Below, piece by piece: positions 46,301 through 56,953 of a stretch of DNA of 64,000 bases. A program made the position numbers and the translations under genes. Each line of letters starts with the position of its first letter. Position 1 is the first letter of the stretch. Under the pieces are notes generated by a model that was not told the origin of the DNA, did no database searches, and saw only the letters and a program-made list of their open reading frames with translations. The DNA is from Selenomonas sputigena. Its GTDB lineage: Bacteria > Bacillota > Negativicutes > Selenomonadales > Selenomonadaceae. The DNA lies in assembly GCF_026015965.1 (NCBI RefSeq), contig NZ_CP110383.1, forward strand, positions 1,243,501-1,307,500. Reading direction: 5' to 3'.

Positions 46301-46737
46301 GCACCGACTTCAAGGCGCAGGCTCATGCACTCGAAATCTCGGCGCGATACGCCCTTCTGTACAGCGGCGGCGGCGTGAGCGAGCACGATGACAGGATTCT
46401 TCTTGAGCAGCCTGCCGAGTATGCCCATGCGCAGAGCCGTGCGCTCCATGCCCTTCGCCGTCGCTTCCACCGCCATCATGTCGACCTCGGGCAGTTCCAG
46501 GATTTCACGTGCCGGCAGAAGCGCCGTCAGATCGGCGCGCCACGCCTCGATCGCCTCGCGGCTGTGCGTGACGATGACCATGGGCTTCTCTGCATTGTCG
46601 CAGGCGGCAGCAAAGAGCGCATGCTTCTGCGAGCCGCTGAGACCGTAGACGAGCGTCTTGCCCGCGCGGCGCGAAAAGGCCTCGACAATCTTTCGAGCCG
46701 AGCCATCCTGCATCATTTGTTCAAAAAGTGCTTTCAT
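43396..46737 (-). CDS. mfd: Transcription-repair coupling factor Mfd
   Basis: The 1113-residue protein has the UvrB-like N-terminal part, the RNA-polymerase-interacting domain ([20 protein letters not shown]), the RecG-like translocase with [11 protein letters not shown] and DEEQRFGV, and the TRCF domain at the end. Mfd removes stalled RNA polymerase and recruits UvrA. The ATG at 46737 has GGTGGA upstream; a longer frame to 46815 lacks a site. In Bacillus mfd also leads the spoVB-yabN-divIC block. Slightly shorter than usual but complete. Confidence 0.98.
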   Translation of the reverse strand: MKALFEQMMQDGSARKIVEAFSRRAGKTLVYGLSGSQKHALFAAACDNAEKPMVIVTHSREAIEAWRADLTALLPAREILELPEVDMMAVEATAKGMERTALRMGILGRLLKKNPVIVLAHAAAAVQKGVSRRDFECMSLRLEVGATLSRETLLSRLVELGYEAAGEVDALGQFSARGGIVDIYPLNASLPLRLEFFDDEIDSLREFDPATRRSVRNVPSAVVLPVATPEESGEDATFLSYLEGEGAVIFDEPLRTRESAQKLVKETPELRAKLFSWEELVAGAEGNATFFAALMLQKIHGAEPDSLVSLAVQAVAPFQRQMDLLKNEARNWLSNKQHVVLLVGEAEKAASLRELFAKSRIPSAVAAGDEPLSDAYLNIVVGTLSNGFELPGARLVVVSEKDVFGRQKKKLAQKASKEERISHFREINVGDYVVHVNHGVGKYLGVETLDVGGIKKDYLHIKYGGDDKLFVPTDQVGLLQKYIGSEGETPRLHRMGGTEWVKAKARARASVEDIADELIALYAKRRAAKGFAFSPDTPWQREFEDAFPYEETPDQRRAIEEIKADMEKPEPMDRLLCGDVGFGKTEVAIRAAYKAVMDHKQVAVLVPTTVLAQQHFQTFSARFADFGVSVDVICRFRSAKEQKATIERLEANKVDVLIGTHAILNQKRVHFSDLGLLIVDEEQRFGVKQKEKIKKLASGVDALTLSATPIPRTLHMSLVGARDMSIIETPPAERFPVQSYVIEDNDAVLKNAIRRELRRGGQVYFVYNRVESIDIMRRRLEELVPEARIQTGHGQMAEELLERVMVDFYEGSYDILLATSIVENGLDVANANTIIVYNADRFGLSQLYQMRGRVGRSNHMAFAYFVYQADKVLSEMAEKRLQAMKEFAELGAGFKIAMRDLEIRGAGNLLGAEQHGHIASVGFEMYSKLLDEAIEERRTGKPPEEKLEPVVDIETEAYLDGEYISDPMHKIEIYQRIAAIRKNAEIQELLDELIDRFGEPTPVVLRLLEVARIRNYARELGIRSVVEKPMFLEISFVDKPTLDPDGLLKLLGLFGRNAKMLPPPQQMLRIRLAAQYKKNIANFITRVLMLLKGEQDAFSAKGATANSCRLIRS

Positions 46738-46854
46738 GATTCCACCATTCGGCAAAGCGCGAAAAGGAGCTTGGCGAAGCGCCAGCCCCTCTGCGCAGTG
46801 CGTCGGAAGGAGCACTCCCAGCGCACTTGCAAACGCCTTTATTGTTCAAAAAAG

Positions 46855-49329
46855 TCATTTGACGACAATGTTGACGAGCTTCTTCGGCACGCAGATGACC
46901 TTGACGACCGTCTTTCCCGCCGTGAGTTCGACGACCTTTGGCTGCGCGAGCGCCAGCTTCTCCATCTCCTGCGGCTCAATATTCGCCGGCACCGTCAGCT
47001 TGTCGCGCACCTTGCCGTTGATCTGCAGGACGATCTCGACCTCGTCCTCGACGATGGCCGCACGGTCAAACTTCGGCCACCTTGCATCGTGCACGCTTCC
47101 CTTGCCCTCCATGCGGCTCCAAAGCTCCTCCGTGATATGCGGCGCAAAGGGCGCGAGCATCTTCACGAGCGCAAAGGAAAGCTCACGCACGAGTCCCGGA
47201 TGAACCGGCTTTTCCTGGAACGCATAGAAAGCGTTGACGAGTTCCATGACGGCGCTGATCGCCGTGTTGAACATAAAGCGCTCGCCGACGTCCTCCGTGA
47301 CCTTCTTGATCGTCTGGTGCAGCGTGCGGCGCAGCGACTTCTCCTCAGCCGTCAGCGTCGAATGGTCGTAATCATCAATGCCCTCTTTGATCGCATCCTC
47401 GAAATGCGCGACGATGCGCCAGACACGGTTCAAAAAGCGGAATGCCCCCTCGACGCCCTGGTCGCTCCACTCCAAGTCACGCTCGACAGGCGCGGCGAAG
47501 AGAATGAAGAGGCGCGCCGTATCGGCGCCATACTTTTGGATGATCTCCTCGGGGGAGACGACGTTGCCCTTCGACTTCGACATCTTCGCGCCGTCCTTGA
47601 TGACCATGCCCTGTGTCAAGAGATTTTGGAACGGTTCATCGAAATCCAGAAGCTTCTCGTCGCGCAGTACCTTCGTGAAGAAGCGCGAATAGAGAAGATG
47701 CAAAATCGCATGTTCGATACCGCCGATATACTGATCGACAGGCGCCCAGTAGTTCACCTTGTCCGCCGCAAACGGCTTGTGCGTGTTGTGCGGATCGGTG
47801 TAGCGCATGTAGTACCACGACGAGCAGATAAAGGTGTCCATCGTGTCCGTCTCGCGCCTTGCTGGACCGCCGCATTTCGGGCATGTGCAGTGCACGAAGG
47901 ATTCGCTCTGCGCCAAAGGGGAAACGGCGCCTTGCTCGAAGTTCACATCCTCGGGCAGCTTGACGGGCAATTCCTCTTCGGGAACGAGCTGCTCGCCGCA
48001 TTTGTCACAGTAGATGACGGGAATCGGCGCACCCCAGTAGCGCTGGCGTGAGATGAGCCAATCGCGCAGGCGATAATTGACCTTGCGCCTGCCGAAGCCC
48101 TCCTTGACCGCCTTTTCTACAATTGCCACGAGCGCCTCGTGCATCTCCATGCCGTCGAACTCCGCCGAATTCACGAGGATGCCGTCCTTGTCCGTATAGG
48201 CTTCCGTCATTTCTTCAAGCTTTAGCTCACGATCCTTCGGGCGCAGGGTGACGATGATCGGCAGGTCGTACTTCTTCGCAAACATCCAGTCGCGCTGATC
48301 CTCCGACGGCACGCCCATGACGGCGCCCGTGCCGTACTCGGCGAGGACGTAGTTCGTGATCCAAAGCTCAACCTTCCTGCCGTTGAAGGGATTGACGGCG
48401 TAAAGCCCCGTGAACATGCCCTCTTTTTCCGACTCGCCCGACGTGCGCTCAAGCTCCGACTGCGCCTTGACCTTGTCGGCGAAGGCGCGAAGCTCCTCCG
48501 CCTTCGGATTATCCGCGAGGATCTTCTCCATCAGAGGGTGCTCCGCCGCGAGCGCCACGAAGGTCACGCCGTACGCCGTATCGGCACGCGTCGTGTAGAC
48601 GGCGATCTTCTCGCCGAGCGCGGGCACGTCGATGTCAAATTCCAAGCCCTCGGAGCGGCCGATCCAATTCTCCTGCATCGTCTTGACGCGCTCGGGCCAG
48701 CCCTTGAGCTTGTCGAGATCGGCGAGAAGTTCGTCCGCATAGTCCGTGATCTTCAAGAACCACTGTGAGAGATCCTTCTTGTGCACCTCGGAGTCGCAGC
48801 GCCAGCATTTACCGTCGATGACCTGCTCATTCGCGAGCACCGTGCCGCACGTATCGCACCAGTTGACCGACGCTTCCTTCTTGTAGGCGAGCCCCTTCTT
48901 GTAGAAAAGCTCAAAGAGCCACTGCGTCCAGCGGTAGTACTCGGGACGACAGGTCACAGCCTCGCGGCTCCAATCGTAGGAAAGCCCCATGCTCATCTGC
49001 TGGCGCTTCATGTTCTCGATGTTGGAATATGTCCAGTCGGCGGGCTTCACACCGTGCTTGATCGCAGCGTTCTCCGCCGGCATTCCAAAGGCGTCAAAGC
49101 CCATCGGGTGCAGCACATTGCAGCCTTGCATCTTCTTGAAGCGCGCGATGACGTCGCCGATCGAATAATTGCGCACATGACCCATGTGCAGATTGCCCGA
49201 CGGGTAGGGGAACATCTCCAGCACATAATATTCAGGCTGCGTGCGATCGATCTCCGTCTTGTAGACATCATCCTTCTGCCACTTCTCCTGCCACTTTTTT
49301 TCGATTTCCTGCGGAGCATATCTCTCCAT
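46855..49329 (-). CDS. leuS: Leucyl-tRNA synthetase
   Basis: The 824-residue class I synthetase has the HIGH motif as [13 protein letters not shown], the CP1 editing domain ([15 protein letters not shown]) and KMSKS as AKMSKSKGN. It charges tRNA-Leu, one of which lies at 38312. No T-box leader fits in the short space to the upstream gene. The ATG has AGGAGGA upstream. Confidence 0.99.
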   Translation of the reverse strand: MERYAPQEIEKKWQEKWQKDDVYKTEIDRTQPEYYVLEMFPYPSGNLHMGHVRNYSIGDVIARFKKMQGCNVLHPMGFDAFGMPAENAAIKHGVKPADWTYSNIENMKRQQMSMGLSYDWSREAVTCRPEYYRWTQWLFELFYKKGLAYKKEASVNWCDTCGTVLANEQVIDGKCWRCDSEVHKKDLSQWFLKITDYADELLADLDKLKGWPERVKTMQENWIGRSEGLEFDIDVPALGEKIAVYTTRADTAYGVTFVALAAEHPLMEKILADNPKAEELRAFADKVKAQSELERTSGESEKEGMFTGLYAVNPFNGRKVELWITNYVLAEYGTGAVMGVPSEDQRDWMFAKKYDLPIIVTLRPKDRELKLEEMTEAYTDKDGILVNSAEFDGMEMHEALVAIVEKAVKEGFGRRKVNYRLRDWLISRQRYWGAPIPVIYCDKCGEQLVPEEELPVKLPEDVNFEQGAVSPLAQSESFVHCTCPKCGGPARRETDTMDTFICSSWYYMRYTDPHNTHKPFAADKVNYWAPVDQYIGGIEHAILHLLYSRFFTKVLRDEKLLDFDEPFQNLLTQGMVIKDGAKMSKSKGNVVSPEEIIQKYGADTARLFILFAAPVERDLEWSDQGVEGAFRFLNRVWRIVAHFEDAIKEGIDDYDHSTLTAEEKSLRRTLHQTIKKVTEDVGERFMFNTAISAVMELVNAFYAFQEKPVHPGLVRELSFALVKMLAPFAPHITEELWSRMEGKGSVHDARWPKFDRAAIVEDEVEIVLQINGKVRDKLTVPANIEPQEMEKLALAQPKVVELTAGKTVVKVICVPKKLVNIVVK

Positions 49330-49354
49330 ACAACAAAGTCCTCCTAGAGAAAGA

Positions 49355-49382
49355 GGGGCGTGCGGGTCTCCCCGTGCGCCCC
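49355..49382 (-). terminator. Terminator of the ArsB/NhaD-like gene
   Basis: Arms GGGGCGTGCGG and CCGTGCGCCCC (one mismatch pair) lie 14 bp past the stop codon, and TCTTTCT follows on the minus strand. The T-run is imperfect. Confidence 0.6.
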
Positions 49383-49396
49383 AAAAAACTTACGGT

Positions 49397-50680
49397 TTAC
49401 AAATACCTGAGCCAGATGTAGACGCTCGAAATCGCAATCGAGAGCGTCATCATCGGCAGCGCGATCTTCATGAAGCTGATGAAGGAGATCGGCTTGCCGC
49501 GTTGCGCCGCCATCGAAGCGACGACGACGTTCGCCGAGGCGCCGATCAAGGTGCCGTTGCCGCCGAGGCAGGCGCCCAGGGCGAGAGACCACCATACGGG
49601 ATCGAGATTCGTCATGCCCATCTGCCCCATATCCTGAATCAGCGGAATGAGCGTCGCGACGAACGGGATGTTGTCGATGAACGCCGAAGCGTAGGCACTC
49701 ATCCAAAGAATGAGCATCGAGGTCGCCGTGAGATCGCCGTTCGTGATCTTGATCGCCTCTTCTGCGAGCATCTTGATGACGCCCGTCTCGACGAGTGCGC
49801 CGACGAGGATGAAGAGACCGGCGAAGAAGAAGATGGCGAGCCATTCGACCTTCGACAAGACCTTCGCGATCATCGCCTCCTTCTGTGGGAAACTGATGAG
49901 GAGCAGGAGGCCTGCGCCTGTCATGGCGGCGGTCGCCGTGTCGAGGTGGAGCTGTCCGTGCAACACGAAGAGGCTGATCGTAATAGCGAGCGCGAACAGG
50001 CACTTCTTCAAGAGACGCGGCTCGACGATCTGACTCTTCTCATCGAGCTGCATGACCTTCTCGCGCAGCTCGTCCGTCGTGTGGAGCTTCTTTCCGTAAA
50101 TCACGATCAAAAGAGCGATCGTCACGATGAAGATCAGGATACAGATCGCCGTGAGGTTCGTGATGAAATCCATGAACTGCAGGCCGACGGCACTGCCGAT
50201 CATGATGTTCGGCGGATCGCCGATGAGCGTCGCCGTGCCGCCGATGTTCGACGCAAGGATCTGCGCGATGAGGAACGGCTTGACATCGACGTTGAGCTGC
50301 TTCGTGATGCTGAACGTGATCGGCACCGTCAGAAGCACCGTCGTCACGTTGTCAAGAAGCGCCGAGCAGACGGCCGTGAGGAGCGAGAGAGCGACGAGCA
50401 GGGAGATCGGCTTCGCCTTGACCTTCTTCGCCGCCCAGATTGCGAGGTAGTTGAAGAGTCCGGTCTCACTCGTGATGTTCACGATGACCATCATGCCCAT
50501 GAGGAGTCCGAGGGTGTTAAAGTCAATGTGATGAATCGCGGTCTCCTGGTTGATGATTCCGAGGAGGATCATCAGCATGGCGCCACAAATACCAATGATG
50601 GTGCGGTGAATCTTCTCTGAAATGATCAGCGCGTAAGCCGCGACGAAGATCACGATAGCAACAATTGTGCTTGTTTCCAC
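49397..50680 (-). CDS. ArsB/NhaD-superfamily ion transporter
   Basis: The 427-residue protein has about 11 membrane helices and the superfamily motifs SALLDNVTTVLLTVP and ASNIGGTATLIGDPPNIMIGS, with a second half repeat (FIDNIPFVATLIP, GGNGTLIGASANVV). It is an ion transporter of the arsenite/Na+/citrate group; without arsR/arsC neighbours an arsenite role is not implied and Na+/H+ exchange is equally possible. The start is GTG. Confidence 0.85.
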   Translation of the reverse strand: METSTIVAIVIFVAAYALIISEKIHRTIIGICGAMLMILLGIINQETAIHHIDFNTLGLLMGMMVIVNITSETGLFNYLAIWAAKKVKAKPISLLVALSLLTAVCSALLDNVTTVLLTVPITFSITKQLNVDVKPFLIAQILASNIGGTATLIGDPPNIMIGSAVGLQFMDFITNLTAICILIFIVTIALLIVIYGKKLHTTDELREKVMQLDEKSQIVEPRLLKKCLFALAITISLFVLHGQLHLDTATAAMTGAGLLLLISFPQKEAMIAKVLSKVEWLAIFFFAGLFILVGALVETGVIKMLAEEAIKITNGDLTATSMLILWMSAYASAFIDNIPFVATLIPLIQDMGQMGMTNLDPVWWSLALGACLGGNGTLIGASANVVVASMAAQRGKPISFISFMKIALPMMTLSIAISSVYIWLRYL

Positions 50681-50764
50681 TGGTTACACTTCTTTCTTCA
50701 TAAATTTTTAATAATAAATCTCAAAACACCTTTCATCTTGGAGCCCGCCCGCGAAGAAGCCGCC

Positions 50765-51073
50765 TCACCTCCCCTTCGTTTCTTTCGGCGCGAGCATGAT
50801 CGTCGTGCCCTCGCGCTTGATGTCTATGCGATAATTCTTGATGCCCTCGGCAAAAAGATCAAGTTTCAGTTGGAGAAGCTCCTTGCCCAACCGGTCGAGA
50901 AGGTCAGGCGTGAGTGCCGCTCGCGAAAGATCCGCTTCCTTTTCGTGCACAGCGCGGCGGCGCTTTTCCTCCTCGTGCGCTTCATGCGCGAGGAAGCAGT
51001 CTTCGAGCGTCGCCTCTTCCTCGAAGCCTTGGATCATCGCCTTGTCAGAAAGCCCCTTCGGTATCTTTCCCAT
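50765..51073 (-). CDS. Small acidic/basic helical protein coupled to glnS, unknown
   Basis: The 102-residue protein begins MGKIPKGLSDKAMIQGFEEE and is mostly predicted helical, rich in Glu and Lys, with a LAPKET tail. The ATG lies one base after the glnS stop, so it is very probably co-expressed with glnS. I do not recognise the family. No signal peptide or membrane helix is seen. Confidence 0.7.
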   Translation of the reverse strand: MGKIPKGLSDKAMIQGFEEEATLEDCFLAHEAHEEEKRRRAVHEKEADLSRAALTPDLLDRLGKELLQLKLDLFAEGIKNYRIDIKREGTTIMLAPKETKGR

Positions 51074-51074
51074 G

Positions 51075-52739
51075 TCAACCCTTGACCTTTCCCCACGAAT
51101 CCTTGAGTCCGACGACGCGGTTGAACACGAGCCTGTCGGGACGCGTATCCTTGTCCACGACGAAGTAGCCCGTGCGCAGGAACTGATAGTGCGTGCCTTC
51201 CGCCGTACGCGCAAGACTCGGCTCGACCTTCGCCCCCTCGATGACTTCGAGAGAATGCGGATTCAAGGACGCAATGAAGTCTGCCGTCGTCTCCTCATCG
51301 TCCGTCTTCAAAAGATAGTCGTAGAGGCGCACCTCGGCGTCCATGGCATCCTTCGCCGATACCCAGTGCAGCGTGCCCTTGACCTTGCGGTTCGCCGCAC
51401 TGCCGCCCGACTTCGACTCGGGGTCATAGCTGCAGCGAAGCTCTGTGATCTCGCCCTTTTCATCCTTGACGACTTCCTCGCACTTGATGATGTAGGCGTG
51501 CTTCAAGCGCACCTCGCCGCCTGGGCGCAGACGGAAGAACTTCTTCGGCGGCTCTTCCATGAAATCCTCGCGCTCGATGTAAAGTTCGCGCGAAAACGGC
51601 ACATAGCGCTTGCCGCCGCGCGTCGGATGGTTCTCTGCCAAAAGTTCCTCCGACTTGTCCTCGGGATAATTCGTCAGCACAACCTTCAAAGGATGCAGCA
51701 CCGCCATGACGCGTGCAGCGTGCTCATTGAGGTCTTCTCTCACACAGTGCTCAAGCATTGCCACGTCGACCGTACTGTTCGACTTCGCGACGCCGATGCG
51801 CTCGCAGAAGTCGCGGATTGAAGCCGGTGTATAGCCGCGCCGCCGAAGCCCCGAGATTGTCGGCATCCTCGGATCATCCCAGCCGCGCACATGCCCTTCC
51901 TCGACGAGTTGGCGCAACTTGCGCTTGCTCGTGATCGTATTCGTGACGTTGAGCCGCGCGAACTCGATCTGGCGCGGGCGCGTATTCTTATCGAAGCCCA
52001 GGACTTCCAGAAGCCAGTCGTAGAATGGACGGTGATCCTCAAACTCTAAGGTGCACAGGGAATGCGTGATATTTTCAATAGCATCTGACAGAGGATGCGC
52101 GAAGTCGTACATCGGATAGATGCACCAAGCGTCCCCCGTGCGATGATGCACGGCGTGCGCGATGCGGTAGATGACGGGGTCGCGCATCGTGATGTTCGGC
52201 GACGCCATGTCGATCTTGGCACGCAGCACGCGGCTGCCGTCGGGGAACTCACCCGCCTTCATGCGCTCAAAGAGCGCGAGGTTTTCCGCGACACTGCGAT
52301 TGCGGCATGGACTCTCCTTGCCCGGCTCCGTCAGCGTGCCGCGATAGGCGCGGATCTCCTCCGCCGTGAGGTCATCGACGTAGGCAAGCCCCTGCTCGAT
52401 CAGGGCGCACGCATACTCGTAGAGCTTTTCAAAGTAGTCCGACGCATAGTAGCGGCGATCACCCCAAGAAAATCCCAGCCACTTGATGTCCTCTTGGATC
52501 GAGTCGACGTACTCCGTATCCTCCTTCGTCGGATTCGTGTCGTCAAAGCGCAGGTTGCAAAGCCCCGCATATTTCTCCGCCGTGCCGAAGTTCAAGCAGA
52601 TCGACTTCGCATGACCGATGTGTAGATAGCCGTTCGGTTCGGGCGGGAAGCGCGTATGTATGCCCTCGGGATGCTTGCCGTTCTTCAGATCCTCGTCGAT
52701 GATGTTATAAATGAAATTCGATGATATCGCTTCTGCCAT
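51075..52739 (-). CDS. glnS: Glutaminyl-tRNA synthetase
   Basis: The 554-residue class I synthetase has [16 protein letters not shown] (HIGH region) and the KMSKS-like ITSKRKL, and the C-terminal beta-barrel domains with [13 protein letters not shown]. It charges tRNA-Gln directly. Many Firmicutes rely on GatCAB instead, so the presence of glnS is of taxonomic interest. The small unknown gene follows. GGAGC precedes the ATG. Confidence 0.97.
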   Translation of the reverse strand: MAEAISSNFIYNIIDEDLKNGKHPEGIHTRFPPEPNGYLHIGHAKSICLNFGTAEKYAGLCNLRFDDTNPTKEDTEYVDSIQEDIKWLGFSWGDRRYYASDYFEKLYEYACALIEQGLAYVDDLTAEEIRAYRGTLTEPGKESPCRNRSVAENLALFERMKAGEFPDGSRVLRAKIDMASPNITMRDPVIYRIAHAVHHRTGDAWCIYPMYDFAHPLSDAIENITHSLCTLEFEDHRPFYDWLLEVLGFDKNTRPRQIEFARLNVTNTITSKRKLRQLVEEGHVRGWDDPRMPTISGLRRRGYTPASIRDFCERIGVAKSNSTVDVAMLEHCVREDLNEHAARVMAVLHPLKVVLTNYPEDKSEELLAENHPTRGGKRYVPFSRELYIEREDFMEEPPKKFFRLRPGGEVRLKHAYIIKCEEVVKDEKGEITELRCSYDPESKSGGSAANRKVKGTLHWVSAKDAMDAEVRLYDYLLKTDDEETTADFIASLNPHSLEVIEGAKVEPSLARTAEGTHYQFLRTGYFVVDKDTRPDRLVFNRVVGLKDSWGKVKG

Positions 52740-52797
52740 ATTTGCAGCTCCTTCTGGCGCATCCGATCAACGCTTCACCGTCTGCACCGGAAATTGA

Positions 52798-52829
52798 GGA
52801 AGCACGGATACATTCAGCATTTCCTCAAG
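52798..52829. repeat. Dispersed palindromic element, copy D
   Basis: GGAAGCAC and GGATACATTCAG at 52798-52817 match copy B closely and copy A with two core changes, followed by TTTCCTCAAG. It lies directly before the terminator at 52830 and upstream of glnS. Confidence 0.5.
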
Positions 52830-52860
52830 AAAAAAATTTAACGCCTCTTTATTCGAGGCG
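52830..52860 (-). terminator. Terminator of the HD-domain gene
   Basis: CGCCTC (52842-52847) pairs with GAGGCG (52855-52860). On the minus strand TTAAATTTTTTT follows. Confidence 0.8.
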
Positions 52861-52973
52861 CAATGCGGAAAATCCTTCTGCTCGCTGAATTTTCCTGAAA
52901 AAACATTCGATTGAGACTTCTGGCGAAGATTCGCCCGCTATCACAAGCCTCCCAAGACTTCCTCCAGCCGCCA

Positions 52974-53756
52974 TCACTTCCCGCGCTGCAGAACCTCCGC
53001 CGGCGCCGCGTCCTCCTCAGCACACTTTTTCTCCACATAGGCGTGCAGCCGTTCGATGCCGAGCGCCATGCGCGGATCCTCAGGTAGGTGCGCGATGATG
53101 TCCTCGATGTAGCCGCGCTCTTTGACGCGCCGCAAGGTCCAGCTGAAATTCACATCGTAGACCCACATGAGACGCACGAGCTTGCGGTCGTCCATCGTGC
53201 GGATCTTCGTGTAGTCCACTTGATCGCCCGCGATGAACTTTTCGAGGAAATCGGGACTGACGCCCGTACCGTCCGACGGCGCGAGAAACGGGCGCAGCAC
53301 GCGGAAGATATCAAGCTTGTCGGCATCGCGCAAGAGGCGCGCAAAGAAAAGCTGCCGCGCATCTTCCGTCGGCGCGATGACCTTCTTGTTGTGGTTCAGA
53401 ATAGAGAAGCGCACGAGAGCCTCGTCCTCAGGCACAAGACGCGCAAGGAACGGCAATTCGTCAAGCACCTTGAGTCCGAGCGCCGCATGATCCTCCGATA
53501 CGGCGTCGTTGAACGTGCGGTAAAGCGTAAATTGACGAAAGCGCCCCACATCGTGAAAAAGCCCCATGATTTCCGCCAGCTGCACATCGTGCGCAGAGAG
53601 ATGCAGATGTTTGGCAAGCTCCACGGCAATCGAGGTCACACGGCCAGTATGCACCTCCTTCATGCGGATCGCCTGCTGCACCTCCTCGTCCTCCGTATAG
53701 AAGGAACGCATGTAATCCGCCATCCAAGCGTGCATCTCACGCAGTAGTTTCTCCAA
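52974..53756 (-). CDS. HD-domain phosphohydrolase
   Basis: The 260-residue protein has an HD domain with HTGRVTSIAVELAK, HDVQLAEIMGLFHDVGRFRQF (metal-binding His-Asp) and NHNKKVI. Such proteins hydrolyse nucleotides or phosphate esters; the substrate is unknown. All key residues are present. It stands alone with its own terminator, 63 bp after uvrB. Confidence 0.85.
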   Translation of the reverse strand: MEKLLREMHAWMADYMRSFYTEDEEVQQAIRMKEVHTGRVTSIAVELAKHLHLSAHDVQLAEIMGLFHDVGRFRQFTLYRTFNDAVSEDHAALGLKVLDELPFLARLVPEDEALVRFSILNHNKKVIAPTEDARQLFFARLLRDADKLDIFRVLRPFLAPSDGTGVSPDFLEKFIAGDQVDYTKIRTMDDRKLVRLMWVYDVNFSWTLRRVKERGYIEDIIAHLPEDPRMALGIERLHAYVEKKCAEEDAAPAEVLQRGK

Positions 53757-53823
53757 AAATGTCGCCTCCGCTTGTGTGCTTCAATTTACAGTATAACACA
53801 GCGCCCTCCGAACAACAATTTCC

Positions 53824-55872
53824 TCATGCGCCCTTTTTCTTCTTGCCCGGCAGCGATCCTTCCAACTCGATGATCATGTCGCGCAGTTCTGCGGCGCGCT
53901 CGAATTCCAAGGCGCGCGAAGCCGTCTGCATCTGGGCGAGCAGCGTGCGGATCAGAGACTCCTTCTGCTTCTTCGTGAGCTTCTTTTTCTTTCCATCGGA
54001 CTCCTCGCCGTAGGAGGCGCGGCTCTCGGCGACAAGCGTCGTTTCGATCAGCGGCACGACGGGCTTGACGATGGTCTTCGGCGTGACGCCGTGCTCCTTG
54101 TTGTACGCCTGCTGCACCGTGCGGCGACGCTCCGTCTCGTCCATGGCGCGCTTCATCGAGTCCGTGATGCGGTCGGCGTAGAGGATGACCCTGCCGCCCG
54201 CATTTCGCGCCGCACGCCCGATCGTCTGGATCAGCGACGTGTCGGAGCGCAGGAAGCCCTCCTTGTCGGCATCGAGAATCGCCACGAGCGACACCTCGGG
54301 CATGTCGAGTCCCTCGCGCAGCAAATTGATGCCGACGAGCACATCGAACTTTCCCGCACGCAGATCGTGGATGATCTCAGCACGCTCGAACGTCGCTATG
54401 TCCGAATGCAGGTAGCGCACGCGCACCTGCATATCCTTGAGGTAGTCCGTGAGGTTCTCCGCCATCTTCTTCGTCAGCGTCGTCACGAGCACGCGCTCGT
54501 CCTTCTTTGCACGAATGCGGATCTCCGACAAAAGATCGTCCATCTGCCCCGCCAAAGGCCGCACCTCGACGATGGGATCGAGCAGCCCCGTCGGGCGGAT
54601 GATCTGCTCGACGACCTGCTGCGCCTTTTCCAACTCATATTTCGCAGGCGTCGCCGAAATGTAGATGATCTGATTGATGCGCTGCTCGAACTCCTCGAAA
54701 GAAAGCGGACGATTGTCAAAAGCGGACGGCAGACGAAAGCCGTTTTCCACAAGCGAAATCTTGCGCGAACGGTCGCCGTTGAGCATCGCCTTGAGCTGCG
54801 GCATTGTCACATGGCTCTCGTCCATGACGATGAGGAAATCGTCGGGAAAGTAATCGAGCAGCGTATACGGCGCCGCCCCCGCCGGACGGTGTGTGAGGTG
54901 CCGCGAATAATTCTCGATGCCCGAGCAGTAGCCCATCTCCTGCATCATTTCAAGGTCGTAGTTCGTGCGCTGCTCAATGCGCTGCGCCTCGATGAGCTTG
55001 CCCTCTTCCTTGAAATGCGCGACCTGCGCGATCTTCTCCTCGTCGATCGCCGCCATGGCGATTTCCATGTCCTCCTTCTTCGTCACATAGTGCGAAGCAG
55101 GAAAAACCATCGAATGCGTGCGCTCGCCGTAGATCTCTCCAGTCAAGACGTCGAACTCAAGGATGCGCTCAACCTCGTCGCCGAAAAGCTCGATGCGCAC
55201 GGCGCGGTTATTCCAGCCCGCAGGAAACACTTCTATGACGTCGCCGCGCACACGAAAGCGGCCGCGCTCAAAGGCGATGTCGTTGCGCTCGTACTGAATG
55301 GCGACGAGCTTGCGCAAGATGTCCTCACGCACGACCGTCTGCCCCTTGTGCAGCGACAGAACCATCTCGTGATAGCTCTCCGGCGAGCCGAGACCGTAGA
55401 TACACGAAACGCTCGCGACGATGATGCAGTCGCGCCGCTCGAAGAGCGAGCACGTCGCCGAGTGGCGCAATTCATCAATCTCGTCGTTGATCGACGCATC
55501 CTTTTCGATGTAAGTGTCCGTCGAAGGAATATACGCCTCGGGCTGGTAGTAGTCATAATAGCTGACAAAATAGCCGACATAATTCTTCGGGAAGAACGCC
55601 TTGAACTCACTCGCGAGCTGCGCAGCCAGCGTCTTATTATGCGCGATGACAAGCGTCGGCTTCTGTACGCGCTCGATCGTCTTGGCGATCGTGTACGTCT
55701 TGCCCGTGCCCGTAGCGCCAAGGAGTACCTGCGCCTCTTGCCCGTTCTCGATGCCCGCCGCCAGATCGCGGATCGCACGCGGCTGATCCCCCATCGGCTC
55801 AAAAGGCGCCGAAACCTCAAACGGTATCTCCTTATCAAACTCCATCGTATTGAGCTTAGGCAAAATCGCCAT
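53824..55872 (-). CDS. uvrB: Excinuclease ABC subunit B
   Basis: The 682-residue protein has the Walker A GATGTGKT, the beta-hairpin with [12 protein letters not shown], the helicase motifs ([18 protein letters not shown]) and the C-terminal UVR domain. It verifies DNA damage in nucleotide excision repair with UvrA and UvrC; Mfd is also in this window. The ATG at 55872 has GGGGAGG seven bases upstream. Confidence 0.98.
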   Translation of the reverse strand: MAILPKLNTMEFDKEIPFEVSAPFEPMGDQPRAIRDLAAGIENGQEAQVLLGATGTGKTYTIAKTIERVQKPTLVIAHNKTLAAQLASEFKAFFPKNYVGYFVSYYDYYQPEAYIPSTDTYIEKDASINDEIDELRHSATCSLFERRDCIIVASVSCIYGLGSPESYHEMVLSLHKGQTVVREDILRKLVAIQYERNDIAFERGRFRVRGDVIEVFPAGWNNRAVRIELFGDEVERILEFDVLTGEIYGERTHSMVFPASHYVTKKEDMEIAMAAIDEEKIAQVAHFKEEGKLIEAQRIEQRTNYDLEMMQEMGYCSGIENYSRHLTHRPAGAAPYTLLDYFPDDFLIVMDESHVTMPQLKAMLNGDRSRKISLVENGFRLPSAFDNRPLSFEEFEQRINQIIYISATPAKYELEKAQQVVEQIIRPTGLLDPIVEVRPLAGQMDDLLSEIRIRAKKDERVLVTTLTKKMAENLTDYLKDMQVRVRYLHSDIATFERAEIIHDLRAGKFDVLVGINLLREGLDMPEVSLVAILDADKEGFLRSDTSLIQTIGRAARNAGGRVILYADRITDSMKRAMDETERRRTVQQAYNKEHGVTPKTIVKPVVPLIETTLVAESRASYGEESDGKKKKLTKKQKESLIRTLLAQMQTASRALEFERAAELRDMIIELEGSLPGKKKKGA

Positions 55873-55899
55873 GTGTGCGCCTCCCCTGTGCAATCTATT

Positions 55900-56310
55900 T
55901 CAACTGTCCATAATATCCAAAAGCTGTTTTGGTGTAACGATATATGGCCTTTCAGGAAAATGCTTCATGTTTCCAGTAACGAGATATGCTCCATCCAAGC
56001 GCTTTTCCATGACGACTTTATAAAAAGGTATATCTTTCATATCAGGCAAAATAATATCAATCGGCCTTGCCTGCACAAAAATGCCGAATCGTTCCATGAA
56101 AGACAGCAAATACTCTATCTTCTGCGGAGAAAATCCAAACTTCTTGCGTTCTAAAACCTCTCGATACTCTTTCATGATTACATCGCTGTACAACGGAACG
56201 ATTTCTCCTGTAATCATCCTGCCAACAACCTGCACAGTAGCAGCGTCATCTTTAGAAGACAGCAACGCAGACACCAGTACATTCGTATCAATCACAGCAA
56301 GGCAAGTCAT
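55900..56310 (-). CDS. PIN-domain toxin
   Basis: The 136-residue protein begins CLAVIDTNVLVSALLSSKDDAATV, the first acidic residue of the PIN active site, and has Glu in VIMKEYREVL and Asp in KRLDGAYLVTGNMKHF. It fits the putative toxin PIN family (COG1569). It is a Mg-dependent RNase by inference. It overlaps the antitoxin end by 4 bp (ATGA). Confidence 0.9.
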   Translation of the reverse strand: MTCLAVIDTNVLVSALLSSKDDAATVQVVGRMITGEIVPLYSDVIMKEYREVLERKKFGFSPQKIEYLLSFMERFGIFVQARPIDIILPDMKDIPFYKVVMEKRLDGAYLVTGNMKHFPERPYIVTPKQLLDIMDS

Positions 56311-56606
56311 TTCCCTGCTCCCTGTCGAGCCATTTCAATCTCTCGATTGATTTCTTCCAACGTCATATCAACCGCACCGCTTCTCTTTGCTTCTTGGCGA
56401 AGAGTCATGAACGCTTGCATAGCGCCCTCTCTCGTCAACTTCGTCTCCAACGAAGAGATTTCAAAAGGTATCCTGCGCTCTCGTACCACGGCTCTGACAA
56501 ACACATGGATAGCGGTCGCCATATTCATCCCAAATTCCTGGCACAATCCCTCAAATTGTCTCTTAAGCCCCTCTTCCATCCGCACGCTGAATGTTGTCTG
56601 CGCCAT
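56307..56606 (-). CDS. RelB/DinJ-family antitoxin
   Basis: The 99-residue protein begins AQTTFSVRMEEGLKRQFEGLCQEFGMNMATAIHVFVRAVVRERRIPF, which is a clear DinJ/RelB ribbon-helix-helix. It is usually paired with YafQ or RelE toxins; here with a PIN RNase. The ATG at 56606 follows AGGGGGTG. A promoter lies at 56690-56717. Confidence 0.88.
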   Translation of the reverse strand: MAQTTFSVRMEEGLKRQFEGLCQEFGMNMATAIHVFVRAVVRERRIPFEISSLETKLTREGAMQAFMTLRQEAKRSGAVDMTLEEINREIEMARQGAGK

Positions 56607-56689
56607 ATTGAACACCCCCTTGAATATCCAAAAGCATACATTCCCTTGCCGCACCTGTACGGCTCTGTTCTCGGCAAATATCTACCTTC

Positions 56690-56717
56690 ATTATAGCGAA
56701 CGGGCGGAAAAAATCAA
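56690..56717 (-). promoter_or_regulatory. Promoter of the RelB/PIN toxin-antitoxin pair
   Basis: TTGATT (56717-56712) and TATAAT (56695-56690) on the minus strand are 16 bp apart. The leader is about 80 bases. Confidence 0.75.
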
Positions 56718-56851
56718 CCGCGTCGAAATTGCTCTTTTTCGATCTTGGAGGAAAAGAGAACGCCGAAAAACCGTATTTCTCATAGAAAGCGGCATTCTTG
56801 CTCTCTTCCTGCATAATTTCAAAATACAGAATACGTAATCATACGATGAAA

Positions 56852-56899
56852 AGAGAGAATCCCCTGCCTTTGGCACACAGCCCAAACAGGGGATTCTCT
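56852..56899 (-). terminator. Terminator of the small secreted-protein gene
   Basis: Perfect 13-bp arms AGAGAATCCCCTG and CAGGGGATTCTCT are 19 bases apart. On the minus strand CTTTTC follows. It lies 55 bp past the stop. Confidence 0.75.
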
Positions 56900-56953
56900 T
56901 GCTTGCATCAATAGTATTCTATTGGCATCCTATGGTCGATGTACATGCTGTAC

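Larger units (their letters stand above)
56607..56953. other. Gene-free stretch around the PIN/RelB promoter
   Basis: This 347-bp space holds the promoter of the toxin-antitoxin pair and the terminator of the secreted-protein gene. Between them (56718-56851) I see nothing that I can support as a gene or RNA. Confidence 0.6.

Noticed and set aside
49330-49396. T-box riboswitch ahead of leuS
   Set aside because: The space is only 67 bp and filled by the upstream gene's terminator, too short for a T-box.
49397-50680. Arsenite efflux pump ArsB
   Set aside because: The superfamily fits, but no arsR, arsC or arsA is nearby and Na+/H+ or dicarboxylate transport is equally possible; only the superfamily was called.
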